From Saturnia japonica (lineage: Eukaryota; Arthropoda; Insecta; Lepidoptera; Saturniidae): a stretch of DNA of 64,000 bases. Where the stretch lies: positions 16,762,501-16,826,500 of the forward strand of contig CM065321.1 of assembly GCA_033032175.1 (NCBI GenBank), given 5' to 3'. Positions 46,870-57,616 of this stretch are shown here, piece after piece (position 1 is the stretch's first letter; each line of letters begins with the position of its first letter). The notes under the pieces were generated by a model, which worked only from the letters and a program-made list of their open reading frames with translations, did not search any database and was not told the origin of the DNA. Both the position numbers and the translations under genes were made by a program.

Positions 46870-48505
46870 ATTTATACCAGTATATATCAGTTAAACAAGG
46901 TTTTTGCAGATCACCAAGATTATAGCAACTGTCAAAAGAAGTTAATGGCAGTTATTTAATAGCGGAGCCAGCATTTAATAAAAAAAAATATTCAGTTGGT
47001 TATTGAGGGCTATCTATCATAAATGGATTATTGCGTTTTTTATGCATAACAAGAATTAATCCCAATTTGTTATGAATTTATAAAGTATCTTTAATTGTCA
47101 TAATTGATTTTATCTATTATATAACAATTGCTTTTAAAAAAAAATCCCACCAATGATTTATGTCTATAAAATCTAGATTAACATTAACTGTTTTCAAATA
47201 TTGTAGCTCCAGGGATGTTAGTCGGTAGACATACCAGGTTCCTTGTACAAGCACCAGTTTTCAAGGCCTTGTTTCATGTACCAGGTAAACATTAAGCTGG
47301 TACTGAATGATTAGTAATAAGTTATGTAATAAATATTAGACATGATTATAGAGATAAATGACCAATATAAATAAATGTATGACAATGACACAAACAAATT
47401 TTATGTATAAATAAATAAATAATTAGTAAGTTAGAAAAATAATTAGTAAGTTAGAAAAATAAAAATGTATGTTTGAAAATAAATGTAATAATTTGCTATA
47501 CTCTATTCAGGGTCCATGTATTCGAATACTTTATCATATATGAACAAATGTACATACATGATGCAAATGGATAAATAAATAATACCAACTTTAAATATCA
47601 ATCAAAGCATTTGTTCACCGAGAAGCAAAAACAAGGTTGTCGGAAGACAGAATAAGGGCCCTGGTATTTGCTGTTTGTTTGAGGTTACCAAACTTATTTT
47701 CAAATAGGTACCAACTTTTTCAGGATTAATGGGCCACTATCTACCATCCCTGTGCAGCTCTATTCTGAACTTTCAACAAGACAAAGTAGAATGTGTTTTT
47801 TAAGTAAATAGCAACACCAAAAATATGACTTAAATATAAGTTCATATGGGGCTTCTCACATGAAACAGACAGGGAAAAAAAGACAGATTCTGGATTTTAT
47901 TAGTGTTTAAATCAATTGTACTATGTGGCCTGAATGAATGTACAGCAGAATGTAAAGGTATTGCAGCTTTTGAAAAATATGTTCATCAAATTTTTAAAGA
48001 CTCATAAACTGGCAAATAGGCTGCATAGAGAGAAAAATAGTACATTTATTAAGGCCACTTATAAGTACAATTGATCCAAATAGAAATCCGACATCTGACA
48101 TTTTTGGAATGTCCCATATAAAACATAATGTTACACCCGTTGGTAATAAAAATGCCGATGTTTGACGTGAAGAAGTTTTATTCGAATTCTACACAGTTAC
48201 AAATTTCACGAACTCACAACACTGTTATTTATTTCACTGTGGTTTCACTTCCTTTTATCGCTCGATGTTATCGCTTTATAATTCAAAAGTGAACTGCCTC
48301 GGCGCCGCGCCTGAGCCGCTTAAATACCTACACTAAAGATCGCAGAAAAATCGTGAATCATCGCTAACTTTCTAGACGTTTAGTTGCTATGCCTACTCGA
48401 TGACGTAATCGAGGCGATAAGCCCTATACATGTGTGTGTAAACTGCTATATTAACACAAACATGCGCCGCGGTTGTTTACGACGCGAACATTATTTCCAA
48501 GTATG
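46870..48505. other. AT-rich UBAP1 intron sequence
   Basis: Contains two 20-bp tandem units at 47421-47460 and a GC-richer patch at 48295-48330. No exon recognised. Confidence 0.35.
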
Positions 48506-48509
48506 TATA

Positions 48510-48543
48510 TACCTTGTCCACCAGGTTAACCACTTTTTGACAG
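48510..48543 (+). repeat. Left 34-bp inverted repeat of a pair 8.6 kb apart
   Basis: Matches the reverse complement of 57073-57106 at 33 of 34 positions; only one base (G/A) differs. It is preceded by TA (48508-48509). The similarity stops abruptly at the inner edge. See the finding for its possible meaning. Confidence 0.75.
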
Positions 48544-50459
48544 CTGCTTTAGAACGCAACTGTTCCAAATTACGTAAAAGTTAACTTTAAAATGAGTTAA
48601 AAAAAAAAAAATTCTAACTGCGTTATGTTATTACATTATCTTAATTACGACTTCTTACTAACATTATAATTGTTACCAAATTGGTACCAAAAAAATTATA
48701 GTTTTTAATCGTATTAAATTTAGTTACATTCTATCGTAACAAGTGATGGGATCGAATGTATTCGCTGTAATAATTTTATACATGATACATATATAAATCA
48801 GTATCGGTAAATCGAATTCACTCAAATATCATAAAAATATTATAAATTAAACAGAATATTTTTCAAAATAAATCAATGGCATAAAAGGGTTTGTATACGA
48901 AATTTAAAACAACCAGATGAATATCTATACATATTTGTTAAGCTATTGCATAGCTTCTATCGCGGGCCTTGAGCGTGGAGACCGAATCCAGAAATTCCGT
49001 AACGAAAATAACCTAACACCCCCACTCCGACCGGCACAGCGGTGATACTTTGACTTGGATGTCGCGACAGGCTCGACGGGAACACGGACTCCTCTCACCG
49101 CTAGATGGCGTTGTAAAATATGTTTGGTAAAAGAACGACATACATAGAGTTGTGAAACCTACATAATTTTATTTGTTCATTATAAGTTATAAAATAATAT
49201 ATATTGTTAGCGACGCGTAGGCCTAAGCGTAATGATACGAGAATAACAATTGTAAATATAAGTTGTAGGGATGAATCATTTGCATGAACAATCAATAATT
49301 TAATGTTTCTAATGTTTTGAATATGATAACGTGTAGGTATGTAAGAACAGTATATAAGTTATGAAAATGTTTGTAGTTTAATAAAAATAATCACTTAAAG
49401 TACTAAAATCATATATTGTCAATAATTCATATTTTATAAAAGTTGTACGTAATGTTTTGTGTTATATAAGTAAAATGGCCTTCTGTATATGTTTTATAAT
49501 GTTTGTAACAACAAATAGTGTGTATATAACGAGTCGCAAGACGTTTTAAAGTTGCAATGTTTAATGCTTTGCATCTCCCATGTTTATTAACCTATAATGT
49601 TAAAGTTAGTGTTTCTGAATAGGTATTTGTGTCTACATTAATGTGAAATAGTTTTTATTGTAATTGAGTAATTGTAATTAGAGATATTAACGATTTATTG
49701 TATTCTGTATACAAGTAATAATAATAATAGACAGAGACAGCGATAGTGCAACCACGACGTATTACCGCGGTTACCGGACCACACCCAAGTTTGGTAATGA
49801 GCAGTACAGATAGAGACGCCATCGTCCGTCTCGCTCTCCGGCAAACAATATAAAAGGCGCACTACTGGGGCCAACGAGCACACACGGGTGCCACAAGCTG
49901 AAGAATCAAGACTCAAGACTCAAGAAACTGGAAGAAACAGTACCCAGAAGATAGTACCTATAAATTGTATTGTGTCTTGAAGAATACAGCAAATTTTATT
50001 GTGGTGCCTGTGTGTCATTTCGCATCTTCTAAGTGTTCAACCCGCCAGCGACCCAGTCCATTTCGCTCCGTGCTACGTCATCGCCACGCCTACCAGCAGG
50101 CACCTCACTACGTGTGTGTACCTTGATGTTTCGCCCTCTTCACGCCTAGTAGTTTCAGGTGTGAGCAGGGTTGGTCGCACGTAGTGAGAGGGGCTCGCAC
50201 GCACTGGTTTCCAGACAACTGGTTACCGTAGCGTGTTATCCGCCGTCGGTTATACAGAGTTCGAGGGAATCGTTTCCGTCGCGTTCGCGCCCTCGGTGCG
50301 CGGTCCCGCTCTGTATTTTGTTGACGTAGCACATTTGTAAGGGGCACACGCACACTTAGATCTGTATGATGATATAATAAATAGATGCAAGTATGATATA
50401 ATAAAAAAGAAAGATTAATGATTGCATACAAATTAAATAAAGTATACATTTTTCACTTA
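48544..50459. other. AT-rich stretch and possible LTR-like promoter block
   Basis: 49840-49870 has TATAAAAGGCGC followed by a GC-richer run to about 50330 ('gagcacacacgggtgccac', 'attttattgtggtgcctgtg'), which looks like the U3-R-U5 order of an insect LTR. No matching second copy, ends or target duplication was found. Frames of 61 to 113 codons here show no domain. Confidence 0.3.
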
Positions 50460-50866
50460 TGTTAAAACTTGTGGGTCTTGTGGAATAATAGTCCAAAAGT
50501 TTAATATTCGTGGTTTATTCAGACAGAGTATCGTTGTCAAAGAGGTTACTTTCACGAATGCATCCTTCAAGGCTTGACCTGTCCGCTTTTATATCAAAAT
50601 AATCGCAGTCCTACCCGCTTTATATAAAATTAATCATTGTCCTACCCGCTTTATACCAAATTAATCTTAAGTCAGATTATGTAGTAATATTATTAATTAT
50701 ATGTATAATGGTAAATAACTAGGATAACACTGCGAGTAATTATTATAAATCACAATCTCTGGACGCTTACGTGTTACTTGCTAACATTTGTATACCACCC
50801 ACATTCATTCTGCAAAACGGAAGGTAGTCACGCTTTTTCAAAGAAATGTTTTTGAGTAACCTTACA
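50460..50866 (-). repeat. 3' LTR of the Ty3/gypsy derivative
   Basis: In element orientation (minus strand) this is the downstream LTR. It contains a pair of 'cctacccgctttata' units, 33 bp apart. Directly to its right, at 50883-50904, is a perfect hairpin (9-bp stem, TCCT loop). Confidence 0.9.
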
Positions 50867-51333
50867 TTCGACCATCCTGACAACGTGTATGTCCTCATAC
50901 ACGTAACAGGTGTAACCTTAACCTTACATTGGGAAGTCGTTGATGTAGTGTAAGACTGCCACGAGTCGAAGCACGCACGGCTTTTTATGGCTGGCTATCC
51001 CTACCCCACTCGTAAGGCGTGGCTTGTAAGGCGTGGCGATATGGCGCTATCGGCTGGTGGGGTAGTTACATGGCTTGGTTTGGCTTATGGCGACACTTCC
51101 GGTGGCAGCACTAGGCATTACGTACGGTAGTGCTTCCGGTGGGCAGTACCGTGGCGAACAATGTGCTTCCGGTTGGTTGTTACACTCGGCCGTCCTGCAA
51201 AGATTGCTCCCGCAATCGAAACAAGTTTAGGTTACTGCTAATATTGAAAAACTAACTTTCCAAGAGAGGCAACACTGCTGAAACGAGCCCTGTGAATTTC
51301 TTGTATCCCCTTATCCCCTTTAAGCTTCTAATT

Positions 51334-52580
51334 TCAAGGCCCTGAATAAATATCATCTAATTTAGTATTGATTTTGCCAGCACTACCGACTGGAGCCTGC
51401 TTCCAGAGCACAAAGTCTCCTAGCTTATAGATTATACTATTGTACATATTCGTCTTAATTATCTCTGTACAACGCTTTAGACCTACATGACCGATATCAT
51501 CATGGTGCATTTGTAAAATTTTCAACTATTAGGCGATTACCATTTAGTGTTTTACGATAAGAGCGTAGTTGTTAACTATATAGAGGTCGGTACACTCAGT
51601 GTTTATTAATCCTATAATACTATTCAATTTTTCGTCTTGGCACTGTAACGTATAAAACCAATCTGCTACCTCCAAACGATTGATTTCGACATTATCTATA
51701 ACCTGTTCTGAACCTTCAGATGCAAGTCTGAAATTCGACCCCCCTCAACCGGATTTAAATGCGTCTACATGTCTCATTTGCTCCCCGGGTCTATAATCAA
51801 TCTCAAAATCATAATCCTGAATCAAAAGCCACCATCATTACAGGGCGCAAAATACCCTCAGTTTGTTTTTGCATCAAAATCGCGGCGATACATGAATTTC
51901 TAACGATAACAAAGGGTCAAAAATGGCTAAAACCGGCTTACTACATAATTTATTTTTAAGTTCATTGAAGCTTTGCATTTGTTCGTCACCCCAAACCCAC
52001 GGGACATTTTTCTTAGTCAACTGAAAATGGATTCTGAAGTGTGGCATAGGCAAGGGCTTAGGCTAGACTTTACATTAACACGGACCTCGAAAATCGGCAC
52101 TTGCTTGCAGCTTTCGGCTCTTGATAAGACTGTGCCCGCTTCCCAATTGACGTCCTCGCTACCCGTATTCACAACCTTCAGGTAACCTTGACGGCCGCGT
52201 AGCAGTGTAGCCGGCAAAGAGTAGGAGACACCCTGCAGGTCATAATGTCGGGCTGGCGAAACCACCTCGTTGTTATCGTAGTTTCCAAGTATGTGCACCT
52301 TGATGATAGAGGTCCCTGGCGGTAATCTTTCCTGGCAGGCTGTAGCCACTTTGAAATGGCAGTTCCTTTCGGCCGCATCCACGGAGACTGGAAATTCTGA
52401 TTCAATGGTTTGGAGTGTGGCTGCACCATTTTTGATAGTTAATGATATCCCATCGCTATTTATGACGGGCTGGCCGATCAACAAATTGCAGTCTAAATTG
52501 AACTTCCCCTTGGCTCGCGATGACATCACCATTGAATCCCTGCTTCGATTTCTTGCCTGGTGCTCAATAGTTAGAGGCAA
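51334..52580 (-). pseudogene. Fused remnants of retrotransposon pol
   Basis: From right to left on the minus strand: 52580-52017 is a 187-codon open frame lying in the protease to reverse-transcriptase interval of Ty3/gypsy polyproteins. At about 52020, in another frame, comes 'QLTKKNVPWVWGDEQMQ', the connection just after the polymerase palm. Then come RNase H tail words ('DYRPGEQMRHVDAF') with stops. At 51525-51334 an HHCC zinc-finger piece of integrase ('HHDDIGHVGLKRC') is joined directly to the integrase C-terminal piece ('KLGDFVLWKQAP'). So two large deletions removed both catalytic cores. Nothing functional can be made from it. Confidence 0.75.
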
Positions 52581-52825
52581 TCTTCTGATTACGCTTTACC
52601 TCTCGCCTTAAACACGTGTCCGGGTTCGGCCGAGTTTCGAGGACCCTGGCAGCACAATGCCGGGATGCCTCCTAATAGACTTCCGTCTATTTTCGGAAGA
52701 GTTCACATGGCATATTTACTCGATTGTACAATCAGTACAATGTTCAATGCCCACATTGTGGTCGTATGATTACATCAGGGTAGTAATAATATACCAAAAT
52801 TCCTGATGTTATCCCACTTCTGAAA

Positions 52826-53232
52826 TGTTAAAACTTGTGGGTCTTGTGGAATAATAGTCCAAAAGTTTAATATTCGTGGTTTATTCAGACAGAGTATCGT
52901 TGTCAAAGAGGTTACTTTCACGAATGCATCCTTCAAGGCTTGACCTGTCCGCTTTTATATCAAAATAATCGCAGTCCTACCCGCTTTATATAAAATTAAT
53001 CATTGTCCTACCCGCTTTATACCAAATTAATCTTAAGTCAGATTATGTAGTAATATTATTAATTATATGTATAATGGTAAATAACTAGGATAACACTGCG
53101 AGTAATTATTATAAATCACAATCTCTGGACGCTTATGTGTTACTTGCTAACATTTGTATACCACCCACATTCATTCTGCAAAACGGAAGGTAGTCACGCT
53201 TTTTCAAAGAAATGTTTTTGAGTAACCTTACA
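52826..53232 (-). repeat. 5' LTR of the Ty3/gypsy derivative
   Basis: Same length as the other LTR; the one difference is C/T in 'ggacgctta(c/t)gtgttac'. The interior begins on the minus strand with TTTCAGAAGTGGGAT, where a primer-binding site is expected; the priming tRNA is not assigned. Confidence 0.9.
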
Positions 53233-53768
53233 CTTATATTCTAATATTATGAAAGTGTTTTTTGTTTGCACGTTTGTGTTCTTTTTCGTTCAATGTGCTA
53301 ACTAAACTACTGGTTCGGTTTGAAAAAATATTCCAAAATATTTAGCATTAGCCTATTCCACTTATCGAAGAAAAAGGCTTTTCCGACAAATATTATAAAT
53401 ACGCAACGCAAGTGAGTTTGTTTGTTTGTTTCGCTTACACGCTTAACTTATAAATAATAACCTGTAAACTACTTAATATAATAAATATTTCATTAGTATT
53501 ATTTGCAAATTGAGTATTTTGAAAAATAAAACATATCACACGCGGATGAAGTCGTGGGCAAAGCTAATCACAAAATAATTTGTTATAATAATACACTCGC
53601 GATCTAATTCAGCTTGCCTATTTAATAAATTTAATAATTTATTCCCTAGATCCGTCCCTGTTTATTTAAATTTGCCATCTATCGATGAATAGCAGAACTT
53701 TTAATGACTTTTTTCAAATATCACGCTTGTCTCTTTAGTTCAGCAACTCGCCTTTAGGTGGCATTGTA

Positions 53769-54094
53769 ATGTTACTAATGTTGACTCCGAATATGGAAAT
53801 AAATATTGCACACGTTAGCGATGTTAATGTTAGGAGCTCATTTGTTGGAGATATTTGTGCGTGCTTATACAAACTTAGAAATGTCCTACACATAGTCATG
53901 GTAGCAATTTACATTTCTCCTTACTTGGCTGGCGATTTCAACATCAACTTCGCTAAAATATTGAATTTGAAAATAAATAAGAATCCACAACAAAATATGG
54001 GACCACTATTGAGGCGGTATTTTCCAGATATTTAGAAGATATCAAGTCTCAAACTTATGTTTCTTATTTCAGTTACCATAAACCTATAATTTAA
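53769..54094 (+). pseudogene. Transposon endonuclease (EEP fold) C-terminal fragment
   Basis: The frame 53769-54035 carries 'VAIYISP' and 'LAGDFNINFA', the GDFN motif of exonuclease-endonuclease-phosphatase enzymes, then 'KINKNPQQN'. After one frameshift the sequence continues 'TTIEAVFSRYLEDIKSQTYV' and closes 'SYFSYHKPII' before TAA at 54092-54094. From memory this pattern occurs in endonuclease segments attached to some insect Helitron/PIF1-type elements; a LINE endonuclease is a less likely source. An internal deletion before GDFN and the frameshift make it dead. Confidence 0.55.
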
Positions 54095-54314
54095 TGATAA
54101 ATATTCCTGAATAACCTACATGTATTGTAAGATAATAAAAATATTTTGAACAATATTAACTTCTCATTTATTTAATAAAAGAAAAAAAAAACAAAGGAAA
54201 AAAAACTGCATAAATAAAAATAAATAAATAATTATAATTGCATAAGTTGATAAAAAATGCTATGCAATAGCTTTACCGCGGCAGTCCCCGAGTGCCACAC
54301 GTCTTTTTTTATTA

Positions 54315-55373
54315 TTAGTCGTCTTCCGACTTGGAACTTTCGCCTGAAGACTCGCCGTCTTCACCTAAATTTATTGTGATTCGTAACATAGATTCGTCTA
54401 TGCTTTCGCCATTATTGCGAAGCCAGTTTATAATAGCTGACTTTTTATTGGCCTGCGTTGGCATTTTATCCAATTGGCGAGAGTGATACGGTGCGTTATC
54501 CATGACAATAACAGACGGTTCCTCTAGTGTCAACAGTAATTATTGAAACCAACCTTCAAAGACTTCAGCAGTCATTTCTTCATGGTGTTTGACTGTTTTT
54601 TTTCGATTTAAACGATAGCAACGCTCCTTCAACAAAACCTTTTTTACTTCCTGCATGACAACAAATCAATCTTTCTCCTTTCCCTATAGGTAGACGCAGC
54701 AGTATCATCAGTCCAGCAGTCCAACACTTCGATAAAGTGTGGTTGGCATTAAGCCACGTTTCGTCAATAAAAATCACGTTTTCCCAGTCCTTTATTTATT
54801 TAGCTTCTTTCAAAAAGGTACACCGGGCTAGAGCAATGTCTGTGTGCTCCAATAATATTTTTCTTTTATCCGCATTTTTAAATAAAAATCCTATCCGTTT
54901 CAATACCTTCGCCAGTGAAGACTTCTGTCCACGAAACAAGCCACAGTCGCGGAGTGAAATAGTCAACTTCCTTAATGTTGGAATCTTTTTTCTCAAGTAA
55001 CAGTCATATATGTGACGTCGTATTGCGTCAGCGTCAAATTCGTCCACTTAGGTTACTACGTACATTTTTTTTTTTTTTTCGGCGTTGAGGGCGTATTTAG
55101 CTCTGTGCCACTTTTACCATAGACTTCCTTAGTAATATTTGTCACTGTACTCAGACTGATGTCTAGAGCTTCCGCAACACGATCACGCACTTGTGACACA
55201 GGCAAAAGGGGTCCGCCATTTTGATTTTCTCTTTCAAAATAGTCACTAAGGTGGTCCTTAATAAGGTTATTTTCAAATTTCTTTGCTCCCAGGGGCTTAA
55301 ATGCTTCCAAATTGATAACAAAAAATTCCCTGAAAATTTGAGCTCTTAATATTAACTCTAAGATAGTGCGCAT
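54315..55373 (-). pseudogene. Decayed DDE transposase (IS630/Tc1-like)
   Basis: Four consecutive minus-strand pieces follow family order. 55373-55056: N-terminal segment with a helix-turn-helix ('VRDRVAEALDISLSTVTNI') and a Lys-rich linker. 55047-54796: second winged-helix part ('IRRHIYDCYLRKKIPTLRKL'). 54777-54580: 'IFIDETWLNANHTLSK' with the first catalytic Asp and 'GKGERLICCHAGSKKGF'. 54533-54315: 'VIVMDNAPYHS' with the second Asp, 'INWLRNN' and an acidic C-terminus. A 17-base poly-T run near 55063-55080 causes the first frameshift; at least one stop and one further shift separate the rest. The segment that should carry the third acidic residue is missing, apparently by internal deletion. 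The N-terminal segment reappears inverted at 56329. Confidence 0.75.
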
Positions 55374-55595
55374 TCCAATCTAAGTTTCCTATGGAAATAA
55401 CATAGGAAAAATTACTTTTGTTGTTTATAATTTTATAACTTGGGAACAAATGAATTAACAATTATAAATCATACATATTTTTATAGAGAATTTAACGCTG
55501 TACAAAAAAGGTCTCTTATAATTATTCTATTAATCTATTGGTTTAAAAGTTATTCAACGTCAAAGTTTAATTATCATATTATTATTAATATTATA
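55248..55595 (-). repeat. Left arm of a 345-bp inverted repeat
   Basis: Covers the first codons of the transposase and its upstream flank. Its reverse complement is 56111-56455, with roughly one mismatch per ten to fifteen bases. The outer border of the two arms shows a shared GTCACT/AGTGAC-type word. Confidence 0.8.
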
Positions 55596-55599
55596 TATA

Positions 55600-55919
55600 A
55601 CTGGAGCATTGCTTCATTCATATCATCAAAATCACTCCAGTTTTTCACAAAATTTAGAATAAATACAAATTTTTTAAATTTAAATCCGTCTGAGTGGTGT
55701 CGGAATGAAGATTACCAGAAAGGTTTGCTATTGGTACGAAGTTTGAAAGTTGTTAATGATATTGCTGAGCATGCAGTGCAACTAATTGAAGAATACCATA
55801 GTATACTAAGCAAGGATCCAGAGCAGCAGCAATTTATAATTCAATTTTTATCAGAATATAAGCAATGTTATGCTGATACTCGAAAATCTGCAATAGTGGA
55901 ATATATGAAAAAAGATTAA
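55600..55919 (+). pseudogene. Transposon-associated protein fragment between the palindrome arms
   Basis: A plus-strand open frame ending at TAA 55917-55919 with 'NPSEWCRNEDYQKG', 'SLKVVNDIAEHAVQLIEEY' and 'KDPEQQQFIIQFLSEYK'. I recall this 'N-D-AE--V-LI' plus 'EQ-QFL' pattern from the C-termini of uncharacterised, transposon-borne proteins in insects and cnidarians; I cannot name the family. The upstream part is missing. The ATG at 55440 lies in the palindrome arm and is not its true start. Confidence 0.5.
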
Positions 55920-56110
55920 GGCTAAGTATCCGAGCGGTATCATATTTCATCTGTCCTTTCATTTTATTAACTTGAAAAATAGAAAACTATTTGTTTTATT
56001 GATTTAACAATCACACATATCAATCACAATATAATTAATCATAAATAAAATATTAACAACAAATGTTGAATAATGTAAGATTTACTCGATAATATTAATA
56101 AAAAGCCTTG

Positions 56111-56455
56111 ATAATATTAATAATAATATGAAAATTAAACTTTGACATTGAATAACTTTTAAACCAATAGACTAATGGAAAAATTATAGGAGACCTTTTT
56201 TGTAGAGCATTAAATTCTCTATGAAAATATGTATGATTGATAATTTTTAATTCATTGGTTCCCAAGTTATAAAATTATTAACAAAAGTAATTTTTCCTTT
56301 GTTATTTCCTTAGGAAACTTAGATTGGAATGCGCACTATCTTAGAGTTAATATTAAGAGCTCAAATTTTCAGGGATTTTTTTTTAATCAATTTGGAAGCA
56401 TTTGAGCCCCTGGGAGCAAAGAAATTTGAAAATAACCTTATTAAGGACCACCCTA
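56111..56455 (+). repeat. Right arm of the 345-bp inverted repeat
   Basis: Repeats the start of the transposase (frame from 56329) in the opposite orientation and leaves the family pattern after 'NNLIKDH'. The rest of the transposase is not present on this side. Confidence 0.8.
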
Positions 56456-57072
56456 ATAGTCACGCAAGCGTATCACCAATTTCCTCAACTATCCTCTTAG
56501 TACACTTCCCTTTGGCATATTAGAATATACAAATATATGTGAAATCTATACAGCGAACACTTAAGTTCTACACAGGCACAAAGTTAACACGGAGGAATAT
56601 ATAATGTACTGAACTTGTTGTATTAAAAATGGGAAAACAGCATACAGAAAAGTGACTAGCACGTAAGTACGGACCTCTCGTTGAGACTGTTGCTGAATGT
56701 TAACCACAGAACACTATTACTCCTAGTGGAGAGTGTTAACCGTCAGCAAACAAAATGGCGGCGGCAGCATTATGCTAGTATTGCCAGGACATGAATTTGC
56801 CTCCATAAACAGGATGTTAATGTATTATTTCAATATTTCAAAACTATCATAAAATATTATGCCCAAAAACGGTGTGTTTACCCAATATTTATGTTACATA
56901 TTACTTACTACATAGTAAAAATTAACCACATATGTAAAAATAAACTATACACTTGAATAGGAATAGAAACCGCACCATTTCCAATTCGACAGTAAAAATT
57001 TGATAATCAATACTAATTAAAGTATCAATAATCGGATCAATAATGGCAATCACTATTTCCATCTTTCAATAA
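56456..57072. other. AT-rich intron sequence, nothing recognised
   Basis: A short less AT-rich block at 56690-56770 ('gtgttaaccgtcagc', 'aaaatggcggcggcagca') has no open frame of note. Confidence 0.3.
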
Positions 57073-57106
57073 CTGTCAAAAAGTGGTTAATCTGGTGGAC
57101 AAGGTA
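57073..57106 (-). repeat. Right 34-bp inverted repeat of a pair 8.6 kb apart
   Basis: Reverse complement of 48510-48543, one mismatch, followed by TA (57107-57108). Confidence 0.75.
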
Positions 57107-57616
57107 TAGTTGCTTCGAGATATTTTGGGAACAGGATTTTTCTATCTTTTTAATCGGGTTGTAACAGGTCATAACAATAATAAGGACCACCCAAAATGAT
57201 AATAAACCAATGAAATAAATACCGAAAATAAAATTATTCTGTTAATGACAAATGTCATGCTGATTGGTGGACACTAATAGTCAACCAATAACAGTATAGA
57301 TATCACCTATGCATATGTCCTCAAACAGGATTAGCTAAAATGTTTTGATGTATAAAAATAAAATAACGCCTTTGCAGGTACAATGGTGTAAAAAAGTAGA
57401 AGGTAGTATACAAATTATTGTAAAAAAAATAATTATCTCCTCACAACTTTGATGTCAAAAAATTATTGTACAATATTATTTTATCATATGGGAAATCCCC
57501 AAAATCTGTTATCAAATCTATCTACATTTTCAATGTATAAAGGTGGTCTTAGATCTGTAGTAAAAACTTACCTGATTTTACTTTAATATTGTAATGTAAT
57601 ATAAATATATGATTAC

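Larger units (their letters stand above)
50460..53232 (-). mobile_element. Ty3/gypsy-type LTR retrotransposon, non-autonomous deletion derivative (2,773 bp)
   Basis: Two 407-bp LTRs (50460-50866 and 52826-53232), TG...CA on the minus strand, differ at a single base. The 4-bp direct repeat CTTA flanks the element (50456-50459 and 53233-53236), as usual for Ty3/gypsy. The 1,959-bp interior keeps only pieces of pol on the minus strand: protease-side sequence, the reverse transcriptase connection and RNase H tail with stops, and the two ends of integrase. The polymerase core and the integrase catalytic core are absent. Near-identical LTRs mean recent insertion, so it must have been mobilised in trans or deleted after insertion. 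Confidence 0.9.
46402..57616 (-). other. UBAP1 intron, 11.2 kb, filled with nested transposons
   Basis: Bounded by GTAATC (donor, 57611-57616) and a CAG acceptor (46402-46404) on the minus strand. Contents from left: a LINE end, AT-rich sequence, a GC-richer block at 48290-48500, a possible LTR-like stretch, a young LTR element, GDFN-endonuclease and transposase remnants, and a palindrome. No additional exon was recognised. Confidence 0.8.

Noticed and set aside
49840..50330. Solo LTR of a second retrotransposon
   Set aside because: A TATA box and U5-like stretch are visible, but no ends, target duplication or second copy could be found, so it is only noted as a possibility.
52291..52611. 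106-codon plus frame opposite the pol remnant
   Set aside because: Shadow of the retrotransposon frame on the minus strand.
57578..57616. Twelve codons that extend the UBAP1 frame past NDKK
   Set aside because: They lie behind a GT donor; a better domain continuation exists at 46401.
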